32,860 nt of DNA from Micromonospora parastrephiae. GTDB taxonomy: Bacteria > Actinomycetota > Actinomycetes > Mycobacteriales > Micromonosporaceae. This document shows positions 1 to 7,693 of the stretch, piece after piece (position 1 is the stretch's first letter; each line of letters begins with the position of its first letter). The position numbers and the translations under genes are program-made. The DNA is taken from contig NZ_JAEVHM010000051.1 of assembly GCF_016802865.1 (NCBI RefSeq), positions 1 to 32,860 on the forward strand, given 5' to 3'. Below the pieces are notes generated by a model. The model made no database searches, was not told where the DNA came from, and saw only the letters and a program-made list of their open reading frames with translations.

Positions 1-2
1 AC

Positions 3-1226
3 CGGGCCGCGGACGCGGTGGCGGCGGTCACCGACGAACTGGCGGCGGCGGTCACCGCGGAGATGGGCAAACCCCTGGCGGACGCCCGCGGAGGCGTCGA
101 GGCGGGCATCGGCACCCTGCGACAGTACGCGGAGCTGGCGCCGCTGCGCGGTGGGCGGACGCTGAACGGTGCGGGGGACGCGCTGGACTTCATGACCCCG
201 CAGCCGCGTGGCGTGGTGGCCGCGATCACCCCGTGGAACGACCCGGTCGCGGTCTCCTGCGGGCTGCTCGGCGCGGCGCTGGTCACCGGCAACGTGGTGC
301 TCTACAAGCCCAGCGAACGGACCCCGGCGACGGGTTGGCTGCTGGCGAGGGCGCTGGACGAGGCGCTGCCGGCCGGTGTGCTGTCGCTGCTCACCGGCGG
401 GCCGCAGGTCGGTGCGGCGCTGGCCGCCCAGGAGGTCGACGTGGTGGCGCACGTGGGCTCCACGGCGACCGGGCGGGCCATCGCCGCCGCCGCGGCGAGC
501 ACCGGGGCGAAGGTGCTGCTGGAGAACGGTGGCAGCGACCCGCTGGTCGTCGACGCGGGCGTTGACCCGGAGTGGGCGGCGGGCCAGGCGGCGCTCGGCG
601 CGTTCGCCAACGCCGGGCAGATCTGCGTCGCGGTGGAGCGGATCTACGTGCACCGCGAGGTGGCCGAGGACTTCGTGGCGGCGCTGGTGCGACGGGCCGA
701 CGCGCTGCGGGTGGGACCGGGCCGCGATCCGGGTACCGAGCTGGGTCCGCTGGTCGACCGGCGGCACCGGGACCAGGTGCACGGGCAGGTTGCGGCCGCC
801 GTGGCCGCGGGGGCGCGGATACGCGTCGGCGGGGAGGTGCCGGACGGGCCGGGGGCCTTCTATCCGGCCACCGTGGTCACCGACTGTCGGCACGACATGC
901 CGCTGGTGCGGGAGGAGACGTTTGGCCCGGTGGCCCCGGTGGTGGTCGTCGACTCGTACGAGGAGGGGCTGCGCTGCGCGGCGGACTCCCCGTACGGGTT
1001 GGCCGCCACGGTGCTGACCGCGTCGATGAGCCACGCGCAGCGGGCGTGGCGGGAGCTGCCGGTGGGCACCGTGAAAATCAACTCGGTGTTCGGCGGGGCG
1101 CCGGGCGGCGCCGCGCACCCGCGTCGCGCCAGCGGTCAGGGCTTCGGGTACGGCCCGGAGCTGCTGGACGAGTTCACGGCCACGAAGGCGGTGCACATCG
1201 AGGCGCCGGCCGGCGGGCACTGGTGA
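3..1226 (+). CDS. NAD(P)-dependent aldehyde dehydrogenase, 5' end outside window
   Basis: This enzyme oxidises an aldehyde to its acid with NAD(P)+; the exact substrate cannot be read from the sequence. The frame is open to the left edge, so the N-terminus lies outside the window. Visible family blocks are EMGKPL near the start, the cofactor-binding ITPWNDP block, a GSTATGR glycine motif, LLENGGSDP with the general-base Glu (codon at 523), NAGQICVAVER with the nucleophilic Cys (codon at 624), and EETFGPV near the C-terminus. About 407 residues are present, against roughly 460-480 for the family, so about 50-70 residues are missing. It resembles the succinate-semialdehyde dehydrogenase type. 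A strong hairpin begins at its stop codon and separates it from the convergent gene downstream. Confidence 0.93.
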   Translation, partial: RAADAVAAVTDELAAAVTAEMGKPLADARGGVEAGIGTLRQYAELAPLRGGRTLNGAGDALDFMTPQPRGVVAAITPWNDPVAVSCGLLGAALVTGNVVLYKPSERTPATGWLLARALDEALPAGVLSLLTGGPQVGAALAAQEVDVVAHVGSTATGRAIAAAAASTGAKVLLENGGSDPLVVDAGVDPEWAAGQAALGAFANAGQICVAVERIYVHREVAEDFVAALVRRADALRVGPGRDPGTELGPLVDRRHRDQVHGQVAAAVAAGARIRVGGEVPDGPGAFYPATVVTDCRHDMPLVREETFGPVAPVVVVDSYEEGLRCAADSPYGLAATVLTASMSHAQRAWRELPVGTVKINSVFGGAPGGAAHPRRASGQGFGYGPELLDEFTATKAVHIEAPAGGHW

Positions 1227-1269
1227 CGGTACGGGCGGGCGCGGGGGTGCCGCGTCCGCCCGTACCGTC
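1225..1269. terminator. Hairpin between convergent genes
   Basis: A perfect 14-bp inverted repeat (GACGGTACGGGCGG at 1225-1238 and its complement at 1256-1269) encloses a 17-base loop. It begins at the stop codon of the aldehyde dehydrogenase and ends 9 bases before the stop of the convergent ChaB-like gene. There is no T-run, which is usual for actinomycete terminators. It is symmetric, so it could serve both genes. Confidence 0.75.
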
Positions 1270-1277
1270 GTTGTCGG

Positions 1278-1679
1278 TCAGTCCCCGCGGGCCTTGCGGG
1301 TGGCGCGGTCGTTGGCCTTCTCGATGGCCTTGACCAGCTCCGGTTTGGTCATGCTGGACCGGCCGGGTACGTCCAGTTTGCGGGCCACCGACATGAGGTG
1401 GTCCTTCGTGGCGTTGGCGTCCACCCCGGCAGCGGTGGGTGCCCGCCGTTCCGGCCCACCGCCGGCGGCCTGGGCGTCGCTGGGGCCCTTGCGGCCCTTC
1501 GGCTCCCAGTGGTCGCCCACCTTCTCGAACTCGTGCTTCACCGCCGCGAAGGCGGTGCGGTGCGACCGCTCCCCCTCGCCGTAGGTCTCCACCGCCGAGT
1601 CGTGCGTCTTCTCCCAGGTGCGCTGCGCCTTGTCCGGGGAGCGTCGCAGCGTGCTGGGCAGGTCCTCGCGCCCGGGCAT
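1278..1679 (-). CDS. ChaB family protein with Rho-N/SAP-like C-terminal segment
   Basis: This protein of about 133 residues opens with MPGREDLPSTL, followed by the ChaB signature (KAQRTWEKTHDSAVETYG, then RSHRTAFAAVKHEFEKVGDHW). A charged linker leads to a C-terminal helical segment (MTKPELVKAIEKAN) like the Rho N-terminal or SAP fold that binds nucleic acid. ChaB was named as a cation-transport regulator in E. coli, but the actinobacterial proteins are mostly uncharacterised, so no function is assigned. The ATG at 1679 was chosen because GGAGGA lies 5-6 bases upstream and family members start there; an in-frame GTG at 1709 is possible. The gene is divergent from the BrkB-like gene, and both have SigB-type promoter matches between them. 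Confidence 0.88.
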   Translation of the reverse strand: MPGREDLPSTLRRSPDKAQRTWEKTHDSAVETYGEGERSHRTAFAAVKHEFEKVGDHWEPKGRKGPSDAQAAGGGPERRAPTAAGVDANATKDHLMSVARKLDVPGRSSMTKPELVKAIEKANDRATRKARGD

Positions 1680-1714
1680 CTCGTCCTCCTCCGTGTCGGT
1701 CAGATCCACTCGAC

Positions 1715-1739
1715 GTTCCCGCGGCAGCCCGGGTTAAAC
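1715..1739 (-). promoter_or_regulatory. Candidate SigB/SigF-type promoter for the ChaB-like gene
   Basis: Read on the minus strand: GTTT (1739-1736), a 15-base spacer, then GGGAAC (1720-1715). This matches the known GTTT-N14-16-GGGTAT/C pattern of SigB/SigF-type sigma factors except for one base in the -10. Transcription would start near 1707, leaving a leader of about 28 bases that contains the Shine-Dalgarno sequence. Confidence 0.6.
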
Positions 1740-1757
1740 GGACCGCGTCGGCGACGG

Positions 1758-1783
1758 GTTTGTCGATTTCCCGGTGCGGGTAC
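1758..1783 (+). promoter_or_regulatory. Candidate SigB/SigF-type promoter for the BrkB-like gene
   Basis: GTTT (1758-1761), a 16-base spacer, then GGGTAC (1778-1783), a full match to the SigB/SigF-type consensus. A start near 1790 would give a leader of about 55 bases before the ATG at 1845. It stands back to back with the minus-strand element at 1715-1739. Confidence 0.7.
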
Positions 1784-1844
1784 CGGCCGGGCCAGGCCCG
1801 ACCGGACGACCGGTCATCCGGCGGCCGGGGCACAGGGAGCGGGC

Positions 1845-2831
1845 ATGACGACCACGGAGCCCGGTACGACGCTCGGCGGCACGTCCGGCGCAGGACTGCC
1901 CGGGCGGGTACGCCAGCTGAACTGGCGGACCTGGCGGGGCGTGCTGGTCCGCAGCGTGCAGAACTTCGTCACCGACAACTGCTCGGACTGGGCCGCCGCG
2001 CTCACCTACTACGGCGTCCTGGCGCTCTTCCCGTCCGCCATCGTGGTGGTGGCCCTGGTGGGCCTGGTGTCCAGCGGTGAGCAGACCGTGGACACGGTGG
2101 TCGACCTCGCCAACCAGGTGGGCGCCGGGTCGGTGCTGACCGACGACGAGGGCGGCGTGGTCGGGGTGATCCGGTCCGTGGTGCTCGAGCAGAGCAACCC
2201 CAAGCTGCTGCTGAGTTTCGGTCTGCTCGGTGCGCTGTGGTCGGCGTCGGGCTTCATCGGCGCGTTCACCCGGGCCTCCAATGCCATCTACGGGGTGACC
2301 GAGGGTCGGCCGGTCTGGAAGCTGCGGCCGTTGCAGATCGGCCTGGCCGCGATCACGCTGGTGCTCCTCGCGGTGGTCGCCCTGGGGCTGATCGTCAGCG
2401 GCCCGGTCACCGACGCGGTCGGCGACCTGGTCAACGCCGGTGGCCTGGCCCGCAGGGTGTGGAGCGTGGCGAAGTGGCCGGTCCTCGCCGTGATCATGAT
2501 GGTGCTGCTGTCGCTGCTGTTCTGGATCGCTCCGAACGTGCGCCAACCCCGGTTCCGCTGGCTCACCCCGGGCGGCGCGGTGGCCCTGTTCGCCTGGGCG
2601 CTGGTCTCCTTCGGCTTCGGTCTGTACGTGGCCAACTTCGGCTCGTACGACGCCACCTACGGCAGTCTGGGCGCGGCCATCGCGTTCCTCGTCTGGCTCT
2701 ACCTGTCGAACTCGGCGCTGATGCTGGGCGTGCAGATCAACGCCGAGGTGCAGCGCGGGCGGCAGTTGCAGGCCGGCGACCGGGACCCAAAGGAGCCGGT
2801 GTTGCCGCCCCGCAGGCCCGCCGACGCCTGA
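1845..2831 (+). CDS. YihY/virulence factor BrkB family membrane protein
   Basis: This is an integral membrane protein of 328 residues. A short cytosolic N-terminus is followed by the family start (NCSDWAAALTYYGVLALFPS) and about six hydrophobic segments, with the conserved GALWSASGFIGAFTRASN block and the late FLVWLYLSNSALMLGVQINAE block. Its tail is charged and Pro-rich. Members were once thought to be RNase BN or serum-resistance factors; the present view is an inner-membrane protein of unknown transport role. The ATG at 1845 is preceded by AGGGAG. An upstream SigB-type promoter suggests stress induction, together with the neighbouring ChaB and DUF2795 genes. Confidence 0.92.
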   Translation: MTTTEPGTTLGGTSGAGLPGRVRQLNWRTWRGVLVRSVQNFVTDNCSDWAAALTYYGVLALFPSAIVVVALVGLVSSGEQTVDTVVDLANQVGAGSVLTDDEGGVVGVIRSVVLEQSNPKLLLSFGLLGALWSASGFIGAFTRASNAIYGVTEGRPVWKLRPLQIGLAAITLVLLAVVALGLIVSGPVTDAVGDLVNAGGLARRVWSVAKWPVLAVIMMVLLSLLFWIAPNVRQPRFRWLTPGGAVALFAWALVSFGFGLYVANFGSYDATYGSLGAAIAFLVWLYLSNSALMLGVQINAEVQRGRQLQAGDRDPKEPVLPPRRPADA

Positions 2832-2898
2832 GCACCGCCGTGCGCCCGGATGTCCGGTTCACGGCCCGGTCCGGGGGCCGGTTCGTGGTCCGGTGCCG

Positions 2899-2922
2899 GT
2901 TTACCGGCCCTGGTGTCGGGTA
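2899..2922 (+). promoter_or_regulatory. Candidate SigB/SigF-type promoter for the DUF2795 gene
   Basis: GTTT (2899-2902), a 15-base spacer and GGGTA (2918-2922). The predicted start (about 2930) lies only a few bases before the ATG at 2934, so the mRNA would be leaderless or nearly so. It may also drive the SRPBCC gene 49 bases downstream of the DUF2795 gene. Confidence 0.68.
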
Positions 2923-2933
2923 GCGCAGGAGAC

Positions 2934-3350
2934 ATGGAGCGTGGCAACAGCAAGCACGGACCGAGGATCGACGAGCAGATGAGCCAGGAGGTCAGCGGCC
3001 TCGTACAGGGGCCGGGGACCGGCGGCTCTCGGGTCGACGAGTCGCGGGTGCCGGAACCGGCAGGCGAGGACCAGCCGGAGACGACGACCGCCCCGGCCGG
3101 CGACCTGCGCACCGGCACCCCGCAGGGGATGAGTTCCGCGGACGTCGAGCAGCGCAGCCGGCTCGGCCGGTTCATCTCGATGAGCGCGCTGCCGGGTGAC
3201 CGGCTGGTCCTCATCGCCAGCGCCCGTGAGAACGAGGCGCCGGACGACATCCTGGCGGCCCTCGAGCGGTTGCCCGAGGGCACCCAGTACCAGACGGTCT
3301 CCGAGGTGTGGGCCGCGCTCGGACACAAGAACGAGACAACCCGCTGGTGA
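2934..3350 (+). CDS. DUF2795 domain-containing protein
   Basis: This soluble, acidic protein has 138 residues. The N-terminal half (MERGNSKHGPRIDEQMSQEV and a Pro/Thr-rich stretch) looks disordered. The C-terminal half carries the DUF2795 helical domain, ending LPEGTQYQTVSEVWAALGH. The biochemical function is unknown. The start at MERG matches the form I recall for actinobacterial relatives, and AGGAG precedes it at very short spacing. The predicted transcription start lies almost at the ATG, so that AGGAG may not be used. It sits directly upstream of an SRPBCC gene on the same strand, a likely two-gene unit. Confidence 0.85.
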   Translation: MERGNSKHGPRIDEQMSQEVSGLVQGPGTGGSRVDESRVPEPAGEDQPETTTAPAGDLRTGTPQGMSSADVEQRSRLGRFISMSALPGDRLVLIASARENEAPDDILAALERLPEGTQYQTVSEVWAALGHKNETTRW

Positions 3351-3399
3351 GAGGGATCGCCCCCGATCCGTTCGCTCTCCGGCTGAAGGAGGTTCCCAG

Positions 3400-3861
3400 A
3401 TGAGTGGCGTAACCGAACACGTCGACGTTGCCGTACCCGTCCGCACCGCCTACGACCAGTGGACGCAGTTCGAGGAGTTCCCGCAGTTCATGGAGGGCGT
3501 GCAGGAGGTTCGGCAGCTCTCCGAGACGATGACCCACTGGACGGTGGACATCGCCGGGGTGAAGCGGGAGTTCGACGCCGAGATCACCGAGCAGCTGCCC
3601 GACGAGCGGGTGGCCTGGCGCTCCACCGGCGGTACGCAGCAGGCGGGTGTGGTGACCTTCCACCGCCTGGACGCGGACAAGACCCGGGTCACCCTCCAGC
3701 TCGAGTTCGAGCCGCACGGGGTGGTCGAGCAGGCCGGCGACAAGCTCGGCATCGTCGACCGGCGGGCCAGGGGCGACCTGGAGCGGTTCAAGACGTTCAT
3801 CGAGCGGCGCGGTCAGGAGACCGGCGCCTGGCGCGGGACGGTGGACCGCCCCCAGCCGTGA
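3400..3861 (+). CDS. SRPBCC family (COQ10/START-like, polyketide-cyclase fold) protein
   Basis: This protein of 153 residues has a single SRPBCC domain, a helix-grip fold with a deep hydrophobic ligand cavity. Visible blocks are the N-terminal strand VDVAVPVRTAYDQWTQFEEF, then FPQFMEGVQEVRQL, the central VKREFDAEI, and the C-terminal helix (RRARGDLERFKTFIERR). This subtype usually acts as a lipid or small-molecule binding protein rather than an enzyme; no ligand can be named. GGAGG lies 7 bases before the ATG. It follows the DUF2795 gene by 49 bases and is closed by a long hairpin, so the two probably form one stress-responsive transcript. Confidence 0.9.
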   Translation: MSGVTEHVDVAVPVRTAYDQWTQFEEFPQFMEGVQEVRQLSETMTHWTVDIAGVKREFDAEITEQLPDERVAWRSTGGTQQAGVVTFHRLDADKTRVTLQLEFEPHGVVEQAGDKLGIVDRRARGDLERFKTFIERRGQETGAWRGTVDRPQP

Positions 3862-3874
3862 TCCCGAGCACCGA

Positions 3875-3915
3875 ACACGGATGGCCGCCGGAGTTCCCGG
3901 CGGCCATCGCCGTGT
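3875..3915 (+). terminator. Strong hairpin after the SRPBCC gene
   Basis: The stem joins ACACGG plus an 11-bp block (3881-3891) to its complement (3897-3907), with a 5-base loop and a 2-base bulge before CCGTGT at 3910-3915. It lies 14 bases after the SRPBCC stop and upstream of the next promoter, as expected for a terminator. Confidence 0.75.
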
Positions 3916-3937
3916 CCGAGCCAGCCCGCGCGGCGCC

Positions 3938-3962
3938 GTTTGCGATCATCGCGCCCGGGTAC
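3938..3962 (+). promoter_or_regulatory. Candidate SigB/SigF-type promoter for the small acidic gene
   Basis: GTTT (3938-3941), a 15-base spacer, GGGTAC (3957-3962). The predicted start, about 3969, lies 4 bases before the ATG at 3973, giving a near-leaderless mRNA. This is one of three near-perfect matches within 2.2 kb. Confidence 0.68.
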
Positions 3963-3972
3963 GGCTGAAGGC

Positions 3973-4236
3973 ATGACCGACGACAACATCAGGGTGTGGC
4001 GGGACGAGGAACGGCTTCCACTGGAGGAGTTGGAACGTGCCGTGTCGGGCTCCAGCCTCGACGGGCAGGCCGACGACGTGACCGGCAACGACGCCGGCGA
4101 GGAGGCCGCGTTCGGGCACGGCCCGGCGGCGACCGACCGCGCCGGGCAGGCCCGGGGCACCGGTCGGGAGCCGACCGACCCGGAGCGGGCCTACCGTCCC
4201 TCCACCACCGGCCGGACCGGACCGGACGCCGGCTGA
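3973..4236 (+). CDS. Small acidic hypothetical protein
   Basis: This protein of 87 residues matches no family I know. It opens MTDDNIRVWRDEERLPLEEL, is rich in Asp, Glu, Gly and Thr, and has no membrane segment, so it looks largely disordered. Third-position G+C is high and a perfect SigB-type promoter stands in front, which supports a real gene. The ATG at 3973 matches the predicted transcription start; Shine-Dalgarno support is weak. Its last 46 bases overlap, tail to tail, the end of the frameshifted MFS gene. Confidence 0.6.
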   Translation: MTDDNIRVWRDEERLPLEELERAVSGSSLDGQADDVTGNDAGEEAAFGHGPAATDRAGQARGTGREPTDPERAYRPSTTGRTGPDAG

Positions 4237-5455
4237 ACGGACTCGGGCTCGTGGTGCCCGGCCGGCCGGGTGGGCCGGCGGGCGCCCAGCTCGTACAGCA
4301 CGAACAGCGCCACCGCCAGCACCACCAGGGTCGGGCCGAGGGCCTGCACGGACGTGGCGTCGATCAGGACGCCGAGCCCAGCCGGGACGACTGCCGCGCC
4401 AAGCCCGGCGGCACCGATCTGCAGGCCGATGGCGCGGTCCGCGTGGGCCGCGCGACCCGGTCGGCGGTGGTGAGGGTGAGCAGCGGGAACACCGGCGCGG
4501 CGGCGAAGCCGACCACGACCAGGCCGAGCACGGCCACGGCCGCCGTTGCGGGCACGGCGACCAGCGCCGCCCCGACGGCCATCCCGGCCAGGCTGGCGCG
4601 CAGCACGAGTCGGGTGCCCAGCCGCTCGGCGACCACGCCCTGCACCACCCGGCCCACGAAGAGACTCCCCCAGTACGCGGAGACGCAGCCGCCGGCGACC
4701 GCGGCGCTGAGTCCGCGCCCCTCGGTGAGCAGCAGGAACGCCCACAGCCCGGCGGACACCTCGATCGCCACGTACAGCGCGAAGCCGACCGTCCCCGACC
4801 AGACCGCCGGCAGCCGGAGGGTGGTCCGGACCGGCACCTTCACCGTCGGTGTGGTCGGTGCGGACGCCCTGCCGGGCTCGGCGGGGGCGCGGCGCTGCCA
4901 GGCGCGCACGGTGAGCGCGAACGCGGCGGCGAGGGCGAGCTGGGCGGCGGCCATGATGCCGTAGCCCCACCGCCAGGCCAACCCGGCGCTCAGGGCGCCG
5001 GTCATGATCAGTGGACCGATCGCCACACCCAGGCCGAAGAACGCGTGCATCCAGTTCATGTGCCGCGAACCGAAGGCCCCGGCGGCGTACGCGTTGAGCC
5101 CGGAGTCGACCGCGCCGGAGCCCAGCCCCAGCAGCAGCGCGCAGCACACGAGCACGGCCAGCCCCGGGCTCACCGTGTAGCCGATCAGCGCCAGGCCGGC
5201 CAGCAGGGTGCTGCCGGCGAGCAGCGCGCCCACCCCGACCCGGGCGAGCGTGAACCCGGCCAGCACACTGGAGGTCAGGTAGCCGACGGTGCCGGCGGTG
5301 AGCAGCAGCCCGACCGCCTTGGTCGGCACGTCGAAGTCCGCCCGGATCGAGGGCCAGGCGACGCCGAGCAGGCCGTCGGGCAGGCCGAGACTGACGAACG
5401 CGAGATAGGCCAGCAGGAGCAGTGCTGCGCGGGGTGGCGCGGGCGGGGTGGACAC
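4191..5455 (-). pseudogene. MFS transporter, frameshifted (probable sequence error)
   Basis: This is a major facilitator superfamily permease of the sugar/fucose-permease-like type. It opens with hydrophobic segments containing LAFVSLGLPDGLLGVAWPS and continues with many membrane helices to LTLTTADRV. The rest (HADRAIGLQIGAAGLGAAVVPAGLG and two more helices) lies in the neighbouring frame. Restoring one base near 4451-4460, in a GACCCGG context, joins the two into a protein of about 420 residues, the normal length for the family. Both parts keep normal codon use and conserved sequence, which favours a sequencing error over decay. The GTG at 5455 was chosen because the first helix starts 8-9 residues later; Shine-Dalgarno support is weak. 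The substrate is unknown. Confidence 0.8.
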
Positions 5456-5612
5456 GGGACAGATCCTGCCGCAGGCGCACCTTACCGTCGTCGCCGGCCA
5501 CGTGCCCGCCGCGACAAGAAGTGGTGTCCGGACGGTCGAGAAAGCGGACAGCTCGTCCAGAATCGGCCGATCGGAGGACGGCAAACCGGTTGGTTCGCGT
5601 AAGAATTTCGGA

Positions 5613-5819
5613 ATGCATCAAGGCTCCGGAATCCTCTCCACGCGTCAGCGCCGGCTCGCCTGGCTCGGCTTCCTGCTCGCCGCGCTACAGGCGCCGGTCT
5701 CCGCCCGGCTCGTCTCCGACGAGTCCTGGCTGTTCAGCCTCTGCGTCGCGCTGATGGTGGCCACCGTGATCATCGCGGACGACGCGGCCCGGCGGCGTCC
5801 CGCCAACGCGACCGACTAA
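5613..5819 (+). CDS. Small membrane protein, hypothetical
   Basis: This protein of 68 residues begins with a basic stretch (TRQRRLAWLG). One hydrophobic segment follows (FLLAALQAPVSARL), then a second (WLFSLCVALMVATVIIA), and it ends in a charged tail. The topology suggests two membrane helices with a short loop. I recognise no family. Codon use is typical of the window, which supports coding. The ATG at 5613 is preceded by only a weak ribosome site. The last 135 bases overlap the tail of the convergent conserved gene. Confidence 0.55.
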   Translation: MHQGSGILSTRQRRLAWLGFLLAALQAPVSARLVSDESWLFSLCVALMVATVIIADDAARRRPANATD

Positions 5820-6263
5820 CCGCCGGCGCCGCCGGGCCTCGTGCCCCGGCCGGCCCTGGCTGCGGCGGCGTTCCTTCATCTCCGCCTCGTAGAGGTGGCG
5901 CCGCCCACCCACCAACTCGTCCCGGGCCTGCTGGTCCAACTCCCGGAACAGCGCGTGGTAGCCGTCGTCGAAGTCCTCGACGATCTGGAACGTCCACCGC
6001 CCGGCGATGACGTTGCGTCCCACCAGCTCGGTGTCGATCCGGTCGGCGAGCTGCTGGTGCCCGGCCGCGCGGAACTGCTCCACGGCGTCGTCGAGCATCA
6101 GGTCGGCGTGCCCGATCAGCTGGTGCAGCGAGTACAGGTGCCCGCGGGCCCGCTCCACGCACTCCAGCGCCTCGCTGAGCTTGCCGAGCGCGGCGACCGT
6201 CGCGTCGCTCACCCCGTCCGGGCGGCGGTGCTGCTCGTCCGGCCCGTTCACCTGCTGTCCCAT
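5685..6263 (-). CDS. Conserved actinobacterial protein of unknown function
   Basis: The well-conserved part runs from about residue 18 to 140. It is mostly helical, with ALGKLSEALECVERARGHLY, GHADLMLDDAVEQF, a block around RNVIAGRWTFQIVEDFDDGY and the basic RRHLYEAEMKERRR. I recognise this as a family widespread in actinobacteria but know no function for it. The start at 6263 has CGGAGG upstream. The last 50 or so residues are Arg/Gly-rich, unlike the rest, and overlap the convergent small membrane gene. A shifted frame would stop near 5816, so the native protein may be about 150 residues and the tail an artefact of one indel. Confidence 0.75.
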   Translation of the reverse strand: MGQQVNGPDEQHRRPDGVSDATVAALGKLSEALECVERARGHLYSLHQLIGHADLMLDDAVEQFRAAGHQQLADRIDTELVGRNVIAGRWTFQIVEDFDDGYHALFRELDQQARDELVGGRRHLYEAEMKERRRSQGRPGHEARRRRRLVGRVGGTPPGRVVRDDHGGHHQRDAEAEQPGLVGDEPGGDRRL

Positions 6264-6424
6264 CCGTGCCTCCGTGCTCTGTGCCTGCCTGTGCCGTGGT
6301 TCTCCTGCTGCCCCGTCTGTGCCGGATCAACCCTCGCGGTCAGCCCCGGGTCGTCCGGTGGCGCAGCCGACACCCCCGTCCGGCCGAGGCCGGCCCGCTC
6401 ACCGGTCGGTTAGCCTCGGTCACC

Positions 6425-6778
6425 ATGCGTGTGCCGTTCACCCGGGTCGCCCCCCGTACCGCCGTCGACTCGGCGCGGTCCACCCTGGCCGCCCTCACCG
6501 TCTCCATCGGCACCGTCGGGCTCGCCGCGGCCGCCACGCGACCCGGGCTGCTCGCCCTGGTCGACCAGCACGCCGCCGCCGTACGGGACAGCCTCGACGG
6601 TGACCGGCGGCCGCTGACGGCCGCGACCCTCGCCGGTTACGCCGAGGGGGTCCGCGCGGCGGCACTGGAGCACGGCTGGGCACCGCCGGGCGGCCCGGTG
6701 GACTGGAGCCGCCCGGAGTGGCTGCTCACCCGGCTGCTCGCGGTCTGCGCGCTGGCCCGCTCGCTCGACGGGGCCTGA
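6425..6778 (+). CDS. Conserved actinobacterial protein, resembles DUF6401
   Basis: This protein of 117 residues carries the block TRPGLLALVDQHAAAVRDSL, then LAGYAEGVRAAALEHGW and a C-terminal WLLTRLLAVCALARS. I believe it belongs to the small DUF6401 family of actinobacteria, but that name is from memory. The function is unknown. A TAGCCT -10-like box ends 8 bases before the ATG and there is no Shine-Dalgarno sequence, so the mRNA may be leaderless. It is transcribed toward the channel gene and separated from it by a hairpin. Confidence 0.72.
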   Translation: MRVPFTRVAPRTAVDSARSTLAALTVSIGTVGLAAAATRPGLLALVDQHAAAVRDSLDGDRRPLTAATLAGYAEGVRAAALEHGWAPPGGPVDWSRPEWLLTRLLAVCALARSLDGA

Positions 6779-6787
6779 CCCGCGAGG

Positions 6788-6821
6788 AGAGGGTGCCCGC
6801 GCCGGAGCGCGGACACCCTCT
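6788..6821. terminator. Hairpin between convergent genes
   Basis: AGAGGGTG (6788-6795) pairs with CACCCTCT (6814-6821) and CCGCG (6797-6801) with CGCGG (6808-6812), separated by one mismatch and closed by a short loop. It lies between the stops of the genes ending at 6778 and 6849, and is probably used in both directions. Confidence 0.75.
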
Positions 6822-6848
6822 GCCGTACCGATCGTGCAGTTACGCCCG

Positions 6849-7658
6849 CTACGAGCGGTACTGCTGGGCTTCGTCCACCCGAGGCATGGCCTGGGTGCGG
6901 TCGCCGCCGCGGTCGGCCATCTGCCGCTCCACGTCGCTACGCCCGGCCGCCGAGGCCTGACGCTGCTGCTGCACCGCCCGGGCCTCCTGGGCCGCCCGGT
7001 CCAGCCAGCCGTCCCAGCGTTTCTGCATCGGCTTCACCAGACCGCCACCGACGCCGACGATCAGGATGCCGGCCACCGTGGCGAGCACCGCGATCAGCAC
7101 CGGCGTGGTCACCGTGGTGGCGATACCCACCTGGTTCAGCGCGGCGATCACGCCGAGCGCGATGATGAAGATCGCCGTCAGGTCGGCCAGGACCTTGCCG
7201 TACGAGAGTCCTCCCAGCGCCCCGGTGACCAGATCCCGGGCGGCGTTGGCGATCGCGGCCGCCACCACCACGATGACGATCGCGACGAACGCGCGCGGCA
7301 GCCAGGCCACCACGCCGCTGATCAGATCACTGATCGCGTTGGGTCCCCAGACCCCGAAGGCGAACTGCAGCGTGAACAGCAGTACCGCGTAGTACGCCAG
7401 TCTTGCCAGGATGTCGCTCGCGTCGTACTTCGTTCTCTCCAGCGCGCGTTTGATACCGCCGCGTTCGACCGCTTGGTCGAAGTGCACCCGTTCCAGTACC
7501 GCATCCACGATCTTGAGGACCGCTCTGGCGATGAGCCAGCCGACCACGAGGATGACGATGAAGGCCACTGCCTTCGGGATGAAGAGCAGCACCGACCTCC
7601 AGGTGTCGGCGATGGCATCACCGATGTCGGCCTGCCGGACCGCGAGGGTTTTCAGCAT
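6849..7658 (-). CDS. TM-helix (mechanosensitive-channel-like) membrane protein
   Basis: This protein of 269 residues has about five membrane segments, beginning with AVAFIVILVVGWLIARAVLK, and two conserved-TM-helix repeats (such as GVWGPNAISDLISGVVAWLP and the later GLSYGKVLADLTAIFIIALG). That arrangement is seen in the CmpX/MscS-related family, which is thought to sense membrane tension or envelope stress. The C-terminal 60 residues are soluble, with a Gln/Arg-rich helix. AGGAGG lies 6 bases before the ATG at 7658. A GGGTAT box upstream suggests SigB-type control, in line with an osmotic-stress role. Ion selectivity cannot be inferred. Confidence 0.85.
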   Translation of the reverse strand: MLKTLAVRQADIGDAIADTWRSVLLFIPKAVAFIVILVVGWLIARAVLKIVDAVLERVHFDQAVERGGIKRALERTKYDASDILARLAYYAVLLFTLQFAFGVWGPNAISDLISGVVAWLPRAFVAIVIVVVAAAIANAARDLVTGALGGLSYGKVLADLTAIFIIALGVIAALNQVGIATTVTTPVLIAVLATVAGILIVGVGGGLVKPMQKRWDGWLDRAAQEARAVQQQRQASAAGRSDVERQMADRGGDRTQAMPRVDEAQQYRS

Positions 7659-7693
7659 GACGTCCCTCCTGTCGCATGGACTGCGCCGGGCGC

